Source: Mycobacterium sp. 852002-51163_SCH5372311 (GTDB lineage: Bacteria > Actinomycetota > Actinomycetes > Mycobacteriales > Mycobacteriaceae). From it: DNA of 64,000 bases. This document shows, piece after piece, positions 27,069-35,917 of the stretch. A model generated the notes under the pieces. The model saw only the letters and a list, made by a program, of their open reading frames with translations, ran no database searches and was not told where the DNA came from. The translations under genes were made by a program, and so were the position numbers. Numbering within the stretch: the first letter of the stretch is position 1; the number at the start of each line of letters is the position of its first letter. The DNA is taken from the NCBI RefSeq assembly GCF_001667115.1, contig NZ_LZIJ01000147.1, forward strand, positions 1-64,000, in the 5' to 3' direction.

Positions 27069-28246
27069 TGCCGCGACATCTGGTGTTGAGCCCGCCGGGC
27101 GAAGCACAGGGCGCGCGGAGCGGCGACGTCCTGTTCGAGACGATGCTCGGCGAGTACCAAGAGCTTGCCGAGCGCATCCGCGAGGCCATGCAGGCCCGGC
27201 TGCCCGCGTATCGCTCGATCTCCCGGCAGACGCTCAGCGCTGAAGTGGGATTGCAGGTTCAACGGGTCTTGCTGTCCGCCAGCGCCGGACATGCCGAGGT
27301 CAGCGGCGACGAACTCGCGGAGCTCGCCGAGATCGGCGAAGCACGGTCGCGTCAAGGCATACCCGTCGACGACATGTTGCGCGCCTGGCGAATTGGTGTC
27401 GAGGTGGTCTTCGGTTACGCGCGTGAGGTAGTGCAGCGGCTGGCCATCGGAGACGGCCAGATCCTGGATTTCATGCAGTCGGTCCTGGCGTGGTCGGACG
27501 TCGCCATGGTCGCGACCGCCAAGGCGCATCGCCGCGTCGAAGTCGCGCAGGCGATCGCCGAAGAAGAACGACGCACCGCGTTCGTCCGCGGCGTGCTGAT
27601 GGGTACGCTTCCCGTCGCCGAAGTTGCCGTACACGCCGAGGTGTACGGGCTCGACCCCGCAGGCGAATACGTCGCGGTCCGGGCCCGACTCGGCGAGGAT
27701 GTCCACCAGCGGGCGCTCGAGCGAGTGCTGGGTTTCGGTGACGCTGGTCAGCGGCGGCGCGGACTTTGCGCGGTCGTCGACGGCGACATCGCGGGCTTCT
27801 TGAGCGAGCCACCCCCCAGCAACATCGACGGCGTCGCCGGGTTCGGCCCACCCAGATCGCTGAAGCACCTCGCCGAGTCGTATCGCCTCGCCGCGCGCGC
27901 GTTGATGACAGTGCAAGCGTGCAATCTGCGCGGCGCCTACGACATCGGCTCGCTGGGGGTGCGGGCCGCCGTGGCAATGGACGTCGATCTCGGTGAGTTA
28001 CTCCGGAGGCGATACCTGGAACCGTTGGCCGCCGGCGGTTCCGCCACCGAATTGATGGCGACGCTGCGCGCGTACCTGGCCTGCGGCATGCACGTGGAAC
28101 GGACTGCCAAGCGATTGTTCGTTCACCAGAACACCGTTCGTTACCGGCTGACCCGTTTCGAGGAATTGACCGGCGCAAGTCTGCACGAGACGGAAGCCCT
28201 CGTCGGACTGTGGTGGGCCCTCGAGCTTTCCGGAATGCGCTTGTAA
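27068..28246 (+). CDS. PucR-family transcriptional regulator 2
   Basis: Protein of 392 residues, a clear paralogue of PucR 1: the sensor segment IGEARSRQGIPVDDMLRAWR, the middle domain and the helix-turn-helix (YLACGMHVERTAKRLFVH, QNTVRYRLTRFEELTG) are nearly the same. It starts at ATG 27068, overlapping the membrane-peptide stop; GTG 27065 is the alternative. Its last codons form part of the bipartite module (TTGTAA at 28241 includes the stop). The acyltransferase and CoA-ligase genes follow and are likely targets. Confidence 0.87.
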   Translation: MPRHLVLSPPGEAQGARSGDVLFETMLGEYQELAERIREAMQARLPAYRSISRQTLSAEVGLQVQRVLLSASAGHAEVSGDELAELAEIGEARSRQGIPVDDMLRAWRIGVEVVFGYAREVVQRLAIGDGQILDFMQSVLAWSDVAMVATAKAHRRVEVAQAIAEEERRTAFVRGVLMGTLPVAEVAVHAEVYGLDPAGEYVAVRARLGEDVHQRALERVLGFGDAGQRRRGLCAVVDGDIAGFLSEPPPSNIDGVAGFGPPRSLKHLAESYRLAARALMTVQACNLRGAYDIGSLGVRAAVAMDVDLGELLRRRYLEPLAAGGSATELMATLRAYLACGMHVERTAKRLFVHQNTVRYRLTRFEELTGASLHETEALVGLWWALELSGMRL

Positions 28247-28290
28247 TGGCCGCCAAAGCGGGCCGGGAAATCTCGGAATCGGCTCTGATG
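28241..28290 (+). promoter_or_regulatory. Bipartite upstream module, copy F (short gap)
   Basis: TTGTAA (28241, overlapping the PucR 2 stop), CCAAA (28253) and GAAA (28267), then GGAATCGGCTCTGATG (28275-28290), 98 bases before the acyltransferase start. The distance from TTGTAA to the GGA box is 34 bases, like copy A. The last three bases of the second box diverge. Confidence 0.58.
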
Positions 28291-28388
28291 ACCTCCGGTT
28301 ACGGCGGACGGACACTCGACCGTATGTCTTTGCCGGACCGAGTCACTCCCACCTCAATCAGTTAACCAAAACCACCAGGAGGACCACG

Positions 28389-29321
28389 ATGGCAACGACA
28401 ACACCGACAACGCTCCCACGTAACGGGTTGATAGACATGGTCGAGACCGTGCCCAACGGAAAGGCGCGTGCTAAGCAGGGATGGCTCGCGCAACTGGTCG
28501 CCGGTCGCACGGGGGGCACGGAACCGCTGCGCGGCCCTAATGAGAAGTTCATGCGCTACATCCAGAACCCGGTCTGGAACTTCCTGTGCGACCACTATTT
28601 TCGTCTTGAGATCGACGGCTGGCACCGGATACCCGACGAGCCCTCGCTGCTGATCGGCATCCATTCCGGCGGCGCCCTGACGATGGACGCCTGGACGCTG
28701 GTGCACTCCTGGTACCGCCGCTTCGGAGGGCGCCGAATCCTGCACGGCACCGCCCACGACGTGCTGATGGCCGCACCGCTGCTGGGCGACTACTTCAAGG
28801 CGGTCGGGGTAATTCCGGCGTCGCGCCAGGGCGTCACCAAGGCGCTGGCCGCCGGACACGACGTGATCGTGTGGCCCGGCGGCGAGCAAGACGCGATGCG
28901 CAGCTGGCGTCATCGCGACAAGGCGTTGTTGTTCGGCCGCAAAGGCTTTGTCCGCCAAGCCATTCGTTCAGGGGTTCCGATCGTTCCGGTGGCGACCGTC
29001 GGCGGCCACGACACCGTATTTGTCTTGTCCGAAGGCCGGTTCATCGCCCGTTGGACCGGCCTGGGCAAGCGCCTCCGCGGCGCGACCGCGCCGATCATCG
29101 CGGGCGTGCCGTTCCCGCTGGCTATCGAGATCCTGCCCGCCCACCTCCCGCTGCCGGCGAAGATCCGCACCGAGTTCCTGGATCCCATCCGCGTGGACAC
29201 CGACCCCGCTCGCGCCGACGACACCGAATACGTCAACTCGGTGTACGACCAGGTCGAAGGCGCGATCCAGGACGGCATGGACCGCCTTGCCAAACGTCGC
29301 AGCTTTCCGATTCTTGGCTGA
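28389..29321 (+). CDS. LPLAT-family acyltransferase
   Basis: Protein of 310 residues of the lysophospholipid/glycerol acyltransferase superfamily, closest in look to the MGAT-like branch. The catalytic His lies in LIGIHSGGALTMDAW, and a substrate loop WPGGEQDAMRS follows, then VPIVPVATVGGHD. It would transfer an acyl group from acyl-CoA to a lipid or alcohol at the inner face of the membrane. AGGAGG precedes ATG 28389. The acyl-CoA ligase gene begins 14 bases after its stop, so ligase and transferase probably act in sequence on one fatty acid. Module copy F lies upstream. Confidence 0.83.
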   Translation: MATTTPTTLPRNGLIDMVETVPNGKARAKQGWLAQLVAGRTGGTEPLRGPNEKFMRYIQNPVWNFLCDHYFRLEIDGWHRIPDEPSLLIGIHSGGALTMDAWTLVHSWYRRFGGRRILHGTAHDVLMAAPLLGDYFKAVGVIPASRQGVTKALAAGHDVIVWPGGEQDAMRSWRHRDKALLFGRKGFVRQAIRSGVPIVPVATVGGHDTVFVLSEGRFIARWTGLGKRLRGATAPIIAGVPFPLAIEILPAHLPLPAKIRTEFLDPIRVDTDPARADDTEYVNSVYDQVEGAIQDGMDRLAKRRSFPILG

Positions 29322-29335
29322 TTCGAGGTGACGAC

Positions 29336-30820
29336 ATGACCAGCCTCGCGCTGAACTTGACGGCGACCGCCCGCCGCCAACCCGATAGCGTCGCGCTGCG
29401 GCTCGACGAAATCGAAATCCCTTATGCGGGACTCGATGCGGCCAGCGCCTGCCTGGCGGGGTTGCTGGTCGCTCGGGGTCTGCGTCCCGGCGACCGGGTC
29501 GGCGTCATGTTGCCCAACGTTCCGTACTTCGCCGTGGCCTATTACGGCGTGCTGCGTGCCGGCGGGGTGGTGGTGCCGATGAATGTTCTGCTGAAAGAAC
29601 GCGAGACCACCTTCTACCTCTCCGACTCGGCGGCCAAGGCCGTGCTCGCCTGGCACGAGTTCGTCCCGGCCGCTCAGGCGGGTGCGGACGCCGCCGGGGC
29701 GGAGTGCATCGCGGTTGTCCCGGGCGAGTTCGAAGAATTGATCTGCTCCGCCGCGCCCGTCGCCGAACCGGTGCCACGCCGAGACACCGATACTGCCGTC
29801 ATCCTCTACACGTCGGGCACCACCGGCACTCCGAAGGGCGCTGAGCTGACCCATGCCAACCTGCGGCACAACGCCGCAACGGTGGTGGCGATGCTGAACC
29901 TCTCGGCCCACGATGTGATTCTGGGCGCCCTGCCGCTGTTTCACGCATTCGGGCAAACCGCGGGCCTCAACGCCGCGGTCGAGGCGGGAAGCTGCCTGAC
30001 GCTGATCCCGCGGTTCTCACCCGAACGGGCACTGGAGATCATCCAGCGTGACCGGGTCAGCGTATTCGAAGGCGTCCCAACGATGTTCGCCGCAATGCTG
30101 CACTGCGGCGCGCGTCCCGACACCGGCTCGCTGCGGCTGTGCATCTCCGGTGGAGCCGCGATGCCGGTCGAGGTGATGCGCGCCTTCGAAAGCGCCTTCG
30201 ACGCCATGGTGCTCGAGGGTTATGGGCTGAGCGAAACCTCTCCCGTGGCCTCGTTCAACCATCCCGGACGGGAGCGCAAACCCGGGTCGATCGGTACCCC
30301 GGTGGATGGGGTCGAAATGAAATTGGTCGAGCCGGGAGACGACGGCGTCGGCGAAATCGCGATCCGCGGGCCCAATGTCATGAAGGGCTACTGGAATAGG
30401 CCGGACGCGACGGCCGCGGCTGTCGATGCTGACGGCTGGTTCCGCACCGGCGATCTGGCGCGTGTTGACGACGACGGCTATTTCTTCATCATCGACCGCT
30501 TCAAGGACATGATCATCCGCGGCGGCTACAACGTCTACCCGCGTGAGATCGAGGAGGTGCTGCACGAGCATCCCGTGGTCCGCGAGGCCGCTGTGATCGG
30601 GGTGCCCGACGAGATGCTTGGTGAAGAAGTCGGCGCAGCCGTCGCCCTGCTACCCGGCGCCGAGGCTAACGCCACGGCGATCCGTGACTTCGTCAAGGAC
30701 CGAGTCGCGTCCTACAAGTACCCGCGGCGGATCTGGTTCGTCGACGAACTGCCCAAGGGCCCCACCGGTAAGATCCTCAAACGCGACATAGCCATTCCGG
30801 CCATCCCGGTGGACGCATGA
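29336..30820 (+). CDS. Fatty acyl-CoA ligase (FadD-like)
   Basis: Protein of 494 residues with complete ANL motifs: the P-loop YTSGTTGTPKGAE, the adenylate motif EGYGLSETSP, the ribose-binding WFRTGDLARVDDDGYF region, the hinge DRFKDMIIRGGYNVYP and the catalytic Lys in PTGKILKRD. It activates a medium- or long-chain acid to acyl-CoA. GAGGTG lies 7 bases before ATG 29336. It sits 14 bases after the acyltransferase; the P450 operon follows after 236 bases with its own ribosome site and possibly its own promoter. Confidence 0.87.
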   Translation: MTSLALNLTATARRQPDSVALRLDEIEIPYAGLDAASACLAGLLVARGLRPGDRVGVMLPNVPYFAVAYYGVLRAGGVVVPMNVLLKERETTFYLSDSAAKAVLAWHEFVPAAQAGADAAGAECIAVVPGEFEELICSAAPVAEPVPRRDTDTAVILYTSGTTGTPKGAELTHANLRHNAATVVAMLNLSAHDVILGALPLFHAFGQTAGLNAAVEAGSCLTLIPRFSPERALEIIQRDRVSVFEGVPTMFAAMLHCGARPDTGSLRLCISGGAAMPVEVMRAFESAFDAMVLEGYGLSETSPVASFNHPGRERKPGSIGTPVDGVEMKLVEPGDDGVGEIAIRGPNVMKGYWNRPDATAAAVDADGWFRTGDLARVDDDGYFFIIDRFKDMIIRGGYNVYPREIEEVLHEHPVVREAAVIGVPDEMLGEEVGAAVALLPGAEANATAIRDFVKDRVASYKYPRRIWFVDELPKGPTGKILKRDIAIPAIPVDA

Positions 30821-31056
30821 TGGAAATGCTTGTAGCACAGAGATTTTGGCGACAATCACTCCCACGTCCACGTGACCCGACGTGGCCGCGATTCGATTGC
30901 GTGCAACCGTCAATCTTTGCCGTCAAACCATTTACCGTCAAGGCGCATCGGCGCAGACTGAACAACATCAGCAGCCCCTTCTAACGCAGTTTTGAGGCAC
31001 GTCCCACGCCGTAAGCCGAAACACGAAGTAATTAAACGCAAGTACAAGGAGTAGCC

Positions 31057-32301
31057 ATGACAGCCATCCACGAACGGGACCTCGACACTGTCGACCTGGC
31101 CGACCAATCGGTGTGGGACGACGGCCCGCCGTATGAGCTGTTCGCCCGAATGCAGCGCGAAGACCCGGTGCACTTCAGTCCGCAACGCAACCGGCCGGAC
31201 GAGGGCGGATTCTGGGACATCACCCGTTTCGAGGACGTGCGTACCGTGAGCCGCGATCACCGGACCTTCTCCTCGGAGAAGCGCGGCATCTTCCATTGGG
31301 ACGAGATCAGCGACGGTCTCACGTTGGACCTTCAGCGGCTACAGCTGATTTCGATGGACCCGCCCCGCCACGACCGCCTCAAGGCCATGGTCATCAAGGA
31401 ATTCACCCCGGAAGCCGTTGCCAGGCATGAGGAAGCGGTCAAGCGGATCATCAACCATGTTCTCGACAGCGTGGCTGACAAGGAGCGATTCGATTTGGTC
31501 GCCGATGTCGCGCGGCCCATCCCGGCTCGCGTGATCGGCTCGCTGCTGGGCACCCCTCCCGAGGACGATGCCACGCTGGTGCACTGGACAAACGTGTTCA
31601 CGGCGTTCGAAGACCCGGAAATCCGGAAGCAATGGGGTGACCCGGGAGCGGTCGTCACCGAGATCGTCGAGTACACCCAAGGCCGGATTGCGCAGCGCGA
31701 CGACTCTATCGGCGGCAACCTGCTTGACGCCATGGTCAACGCCGAGGTTGACGGCGAGAAGCTCAACGAGCTGGAAATCGCCACGTTCTTCGTGCTGCTG
31801 ATGTCGGCGGGCAACGACTCGACCCGGGCAACCTACAGCTCGACGATGCTGGAGATCATGCGCAACCCGGAGTTGCGTCAGCAGCTGCGTGAACACCCCG
31901 AGCTGATCCCCGCCGCGGTGGAAGAGGGGCTGCGCATGTATCCCGCGTTTGCGTTCATGGCACGGGCCGCCACCAAGGACACCGAGCTGGGCGGCAAGCA
32001 GATCAAAGAAAACGATCGGCTGCTGCTCTGGTACATCGCGTCCAACCGTGACGAGTCGGTGTTCCCCAATCCGCACACGTTCGACCTCACCCGTGAGGGC
32101 CTCGCGGACAAGCACCAGGCCTTCGGCGGTCGCGGACGACACTTCTGCCTGGGGACCAACCTCGCCCGCCTGGAGCTGAGACTGTGGATTCAGCAGACCC
32201 TGGAACGCTTCCCCGACCTGGAACTCGACGGCGAGCCGAACCGGGTGCGGGCGCTGTTCCTCAACCAGTACAACTCAATTCCGGTACGGAGAACCTCGTG
32301 A
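31057..32301 (+). CDS. Cytochrome P450
   Basis: Protein of 414 residues, a soluble bacterial class. The haem thiolate is Cys364 in FGGRGRHFCLG; the K-helix motif EEGLR and the I-helix AGNDSTR (Ser-Thr in place of Thr-Thr) are present. I cannot place it in a numbered CYP family. AAGGAG precedes ATG 31057. Its stop overlaps the start of the ferredoxin-reductase gene as GTGA, so the latter is its likely electron donor. It is the first gene of a five-gene operon reaching 37685. Confidence 0.92.
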   Translation: MTAIHERDLDTVDLADQSVWDDGPPYELFARMQREDPVHFSPQRNRPDEGGFWDITRFEDVRTVSRDHRTFSSEKRGIFHWDEISDGLTLDLQRLQLISMDPPRHDRLKAMVIKEFTPEAVARHEEAVKRIINHVLDSVADKERFDLVADVARPIPARVIGSLLGTPPEDDATLVHWTNVFTAFEDPEIRKQWGDPGAVVTEIVEYTQGRIAQRDDSIGGNLLDAMVNAEVDGEKLNELEIATFFVLLMSAGNDSTRATYSSTMLEIMRNPELRQQLREHPELIPAAVEEGLRMYPAFAFMARAATKDTELGGKQIKENDRLLLWYIASNRDESVFPNPHTFDLTREGLADKHQAFGGRGRHFCLGTNLARLELRLWIQQTLERFPDLELDGEPNRVRALFLNQYNSIPVRRTS

Positions 32302-33299
32302 CGACCACAGAGACGACCCGCGCCAGGGCCGCCTATCGCGAAGTCGAGGTCGACGTCGAAGTTCGCCGCCGCGAAGCGGTCTCCGACGGTGTCGTCACGC
32401 TGACGCTTGCCGATCCGACCGGCGCCGACCTGCCGGAGTGGGCGCCGGGTGCACATATCGATCTGATGCTGACACCGTCGCTGGTGCGGCAATACTCGCT
32501 GTGCGGCGACACCGCCAACCGGGACGAATGGCAGGTCGGGGTGTTGCTCGATCCCAATAGCCGCGGCGGATCCCAGTTCGTGCACGACAAGCTGCACGAG
32601 GGAGCCACGGTACGGGTCCGCGGTCCGCGCAACCACTTCCCGCTGGTGGGTTCGCCGCGGTATCTGTTCGTGGCCGGCGGCATCGGCATCACCCCGATGG
32701 TGCCGATGATCGGAGCGGCCGAGGCGGCCGGTGCCGACTGGCGTCTGCTCTATGGCGGCAGGACGCGATCGTCGATGGCCTTCGCCGACGACTTGCAGCG
32801 CCACGGCGAGCGTGTCACTCTCTGCGCCCGGGATGCCCAGGACGGGGCGAACTTTCGGGAGTGCCTCGGCACAGCGCTGTCCGAGCCGGGCGAGAACACG
32901 CTGGTGTACTGCTGCGGGCCCGAAGGGCTGCTGAGCGCGGTCGAGGACGCATGCAAAAGCTGGCCTCCGGGCAGCCTGCACATCGAACGGTTCTCGGCCA
33001 AAGCGCTGGAGGAACCGTCACCGGACGCGTTGGCCACATTCGAAGTGGAATGTCAGCGTTCCGGCGTGACTTTGACTGTGCCACAAGATAAATCGATCTA
33101 CGAAGTATGCGAGGAAGCCGGCGTCGACGTGCTTGGCTCCTGCATGGAAGGTGTCTGCGGCACCTGCGAATGCGACCTCCTCGAGGGCGAGGGTGATCAT
33201 CGCGACTCAGTGCTCAACGACGCCGAGAAGGAAGCCAACCAAAGCATCCTGATCTGCGTTTCGCGCTCCCGCTCAGAAAGGTTGGTGCTCGACCTATGA
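32298..33299 (+). CDS. Phthalate dioxygenase reductase-type flavoprotein with 2Fe-2S domain
   Basis: Protein of 333 residues in the order flavin domain (RQYSLCGD), NAD(P) domain (VAGGIGITPMV, YCCGPEGLL) and C-terminal plant-type [2Fe-2S] domain with Cys282, Cys287, Cys290 and Cys320. This is the layout of reductases that serve Rieske oxygenases such as vanillate demethylase. GTG 32298 overlaps the P450 stop; its own TGA overlaps the ATG of the Rieske gene. It may supply electrons to both neighbours, which would be unusual (inference). Confidence 0.92.
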   Translation: MTTTETTRARAAYREVEVDVEVRRREAVSDGVVTLTLADPTGADLPEWAPGAHIDLMLTPSLVRQYSLCGDTANRDEWQVGVLLDPNSRGGSQFVHDKLHEGATVRVRGPRNHFPLVGSPRYLFVAGGIGITPMVPMIGAAEAAGADWRLLYGGRTRSSMAFADDLQRHGERVTLCARDAQDGANFRECLGTALSEPGENTLVYCCGPEGLLSAVEDACKSWPPGSLHIERFSAKALEEPSPDALATFEVECQRSGVTLTVPQDKSIYEVCEEAGVDVLGSCMEGVCGTCECDLLEGEGDHRDSVLNDAEKEANQSILICVSRSRSERLVLDL

Positions 33300-34360
33300 G
33301 GTCCAACTATCCGTACAACTGCTGGTATGTCGCTGCGAGCAGCGACGAGGTCGGGCAAGGTCTGTTGGCACGCCGCCTGCTCGATAAGCCGGTGGTCATG
33401 TACCGTCGCGCCTCCGGAGAAGTCGTGGCCATGGAGGACCGCTGCATTCACCGGGCCTATCCGCTGTCGGCCGGCCGGCGCGACGGGGATCGCGTGATCT
33501 GCGGCTACCACGGTTTCGGCTATGACCCCGACGGCTGCCTGGTGGACGTGCCGTCGCAGGAGAATGTGCCGCCGGGTGCACGAGTGCGCACCTACCCCGT
33601 GCGCGAGCAGTCGCCGTTCGTCTGGATCTGGCTGGGTGATCCTGGCGTCGCCGCGCTGCGTCCGCCGCCACGCGTGCCCTGGTACCGCGACGGCACGGGG
33701 TGGGCGAGCACCACCGAGGTGCTGCGCTTCGACGCGAATTACCTGCTGTTGCACGAGCATTACCTCGATCTCACCGACGTCTTCGTGATGCATCCGGAGG
33801 TGGTGCCCCCCGATATCGGGGTGCTGCCCCAACTCGACGAGGTCGAAGTCTCCGAAAGGTCCGTCTCCTATTCCCGGACGACACCGCCCAGCAGGCTTGC
33901 GCCGTGGGAGGCGGAGATCACCGGCCTTCCTGCCGACACCACGGGCAGCCGGCGTGAGGAAGGAATATTCGTTTCACCGGCACTGCATGTCCAGCACTAC
34001 GTCATTGCGGTAGGGGATGGGCCCCAAGACGGAAAAGGTCATGCGCTCTTGCGGATTCAGGGATTCACCCCCGAATCCCCGCAAGCGACCCACGTGTTCC
34101 TGCAGATGGCCCGCAATTTCGCGACTGACGATGCCCGTGTCGAGGAGTTTCTCCGCAGCATGTTCCATGAGTGGGCGATGCGAGATGCGGTTGTGCTCGA
34201 AACGATTCAGGGTCGGTTGGGCGAGGAGACCGTGCCTCGGCGCGACCTCAACGTGAAGGCTGACCGCGCCGCGGTCCGGGCACGGCGCATTGCTCTAGAG
34301 ATGGTCGACGAGGAATCCGGGCGGTTCATGTTGAGCCGGATTCTCACGGCATCCGGATGA
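33296..34360 (+). CDS. Rieske non-haem iron oxygenase, terminal component
   Basis: Protein of 354 residues. The Rieske [2Fe-2S] ligands are Cys50, His52, Cys69 and His72 (DRCIHRAYPLSAG, VICGYHGFGYD). The catalytic domain has the iron-site helix LLLHEHYLDLTDVFVMHPE. Length and layout match vanillate O-demethylase/PobA-type monooxygenases, which hydroxylate or demethylate aromatic or steroid-like substrates. ATG 33296 overlaps the reductase stop (ATGA). A triple 11-bp repeat lies at its end. Confidence 0.9.
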   Translation: MRSNYPYNCWYVAASSDEVGQGLLARRLLDKPVVMYRRASGEVVAMEDRCIHRAYPLSAGRRDGDRVICGYHGFGYDPDGCLVDVPSQENVPPGARVRTYPVREQSPFVWIWLGDPGVAALRPPPRVPWYRDGTGWASTTEVLRFDANYLLLHEHYLDLTDVFVMHPEVVPPDIGVLPQLDEVEVSERSVSYSRTTPPSRLAPWEAEITGLPADTTGSRREEGIFVSPALHVQHYVIAVGDGPQDGKGHALLRIQGFTPESPQATHVFLQMARNFATDDARVEEFLRSMFHEWAMRDAVVLETIQGRLGEETVPRRDLNVKADRAAVRARRIALEMVDEESGRFMLSRILTASG

Positions 34361-34384
34361 CTTCCGGATGACTTCCGGATGACC
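34352..34384 (+). repeat. Three tandem 11-bp repeats at a gene junction
   Basis: TCCGGATGACT occurs at 34352 and 34363, and TCCGGATGACC at 34374. Each unit carries ATGA. The first holds the stop of the Rieske gene and the third holds the first start codon of the monooxygenase gene. Slippage of one unit would change the spacing of the two genes by 11 bases. Confidence 0.9.
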
Positions 34385-35917
34385 ATGGCGGCAGGAAATC
34401 GCAACGAAGTCACCATCATCGGTGCGGGCTTCGGTGGGATCTGCATGGGCATCAAGCTGCGCCGGGCGGGTGTCTCGTTCACCATTCTGGAGAAAGGAGA
34501 CCGCGTCGGTGGGGTATGGCGTGACAACACCTACCCCGGTGCAGCATGCGATATTCCGTCACACTTGTATTCGTATTCCTTTGAACCGAGCCACGATTGG
34601 TCGCGCAAGTACGGCACTCAACCGGAGATCCAAAGCTACATCGATCATTGCGCGCGCAAGTACGGTGTCATCGATCAGGTCCGCTTCGGTCAGCAAGTGA
34701 ACCAGGCCGAGTTCGATGAACGCTCGAGTCGATGGCTGGTCAATCTGGACAACGGAGATACCGTCGATTCGAGATACCTGGTGGCGGCTACCGGCCAGCT
34801 GAGCCTTCCTGCCGATCCAAAGTTCCCCGGCCTGGAGTCGTTCGCCGGCAAGGTCTTTCACTCCGCGCGTTGGGACCATGATTACGATCTGCGGGGCAGG
34901 CGCATCGCGGTGGTCGGCACAGGCGCGTCGGCGATCCAGTTCGTCCCGCAGATCGCGCCGCGGGTCGCGCGGTTGCATGTGTTGCAACGCTCGGCGCCGT
35001 ATGTGCTGCCCAAGCCTGACCGGCCGTACACGCCGCTGGAGAAGTACCTCTACCGGCATTTTCCGGCCATGCTGGTCGCGAGTCGCACTCGTCAGTATGC
35101 CTATCACGAGGCGCGGGTGCTGCCTCTGACCAAGGGCGTCGGAGTGAAGGCGATCGAAAAGGCTTGGGAGCGGTACTTCCGTGCCCAGATCACCGACGAC
35201 AAGCTGCGCGAACTGCTACGGCCGGATTACGCGATCGGTTGCAAGCGGGTGCTGATCTCCAATGACTGGTACGCCGCGTTGAGCCGATCGAATGTGGAGG
35301 TCATACCGGCCGGCCTGACGGAAGTCAGGAGCGAGGGCATCGTGGCTGCCGACGGCTCGGAACGCGAGGTGGACACGATCATTTTCGGCACCGGGTTTGC
35401 CACCAACGACTTTCTGGCGCCGATGAGCATCATCGGACGTGACGGTCGTGAGATACACGACGTTTGGGCTGAGCGAGGCGGCGCGGACGCCTTCAAAGGG
35501 ATCTCGGTGCCGGGGTTTCCAAATCTGTTCCTGTTGTACGGGCCCAACACCAATCTGGGACACAATTCCATCATCTACATGCTGGAGACCCAGACCGACT
35601 ATGTGCTCGAGGCACTGCGGCATGCCGCCAGTCATGGGGCCAAGTGGCTCGACGTGCGTCCCCAAGCACATGCCGAGTTCAACAAGGACCTGCAAGATCA
35701 GCTGAAAAAGACTGTCTGGCAAGCTGGTTGCGACAGCTGGTATGTCACTGACGCGGGCAAGAACACCAACAACTGGCCGAGCTTCACCTTCGACTATCGC
35801 CGCCAGACCCGATATTTCGACCCGGTGCACTACCAAACCGACGCCACGTCGGGCACCGAGTTGCCATCTCACGCCGCGGCGGGTGCCGGACTTCGAACAG
35901 GAGAACGTGATGTCTGA
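34379..35917 (+). CDS. Baeyer-Villiger-type flavin monooxygenase
   Basis: Protein of 512 residues. It has two Rossmann motifs (IIGAGFGG at 13-20 and VVGTGASA near 178-185) and the class B monooxygenase fingerprint FAGKVFHSARWD (Phe155, Gly157, His161, Trp165). It would insert oxygen next to a ketone, or oxidise a heteroatom, using NADPH and FAD. The start is ATG 34379 or ATG 34385; there is no good ribosome site, so translation probably restarts after the Rieske gene. Its end overlaps the next gene by 8 bases. Similar proteins accompany steroid and mycolate-related genes in mycobacteria, but the substrate here is unknown. Confidence 0.9.
   Translation: MTMAAGNRNEVTIIGAGFGGICMGIKLRRAGVSFTILEKGDRVGGVWRDNTYPGAACDIPSHLYSYSFEPSHDWSRKYGTQPEIQSYIDHCARKYGVIDQVRFGQQVNQAEFDERSSRWLVNLDNGDTVDSRYLVAATGQLSLPADPKFPGLESFAGKVFHSARWDHDYDLRGRRIAVVGTGASAIQFVPQIAPRVARLHVLQRSAPYVLPKPDRPYTPLEKYLYRHFPAMLVASRTRQYAYHEARVLPLTKGVGVKAIEKAWERYFRAQITDDKLRELLRPDYAIGCKRVLISNDWYAALSRSNVEVIPAGLTEVRSEGIVAADGSEREVDTIIFGTGFATNDFLAPMSIIGRDGREIHDVWAERGGADAFKGISVPGFPNLFLLYGPNTNLGHNSIIYMLETQTDYVLEALRHAASHGAKWLDVRPQAHAEFNKDLQDQLKKTVWQAGCDSWYVTDAGKNTNNWPSFTFDYRRQTRYFDPVHYQTDATSGTELPSHAAAGAGLRTGERDV

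Noticed and set aside
30821..31056. Fifth copy of the bipartite module before the P450
   Set aside because: TTGTAG occurs at about 30832 but CCAAA is not found 12 bases on and no GGA box follows.
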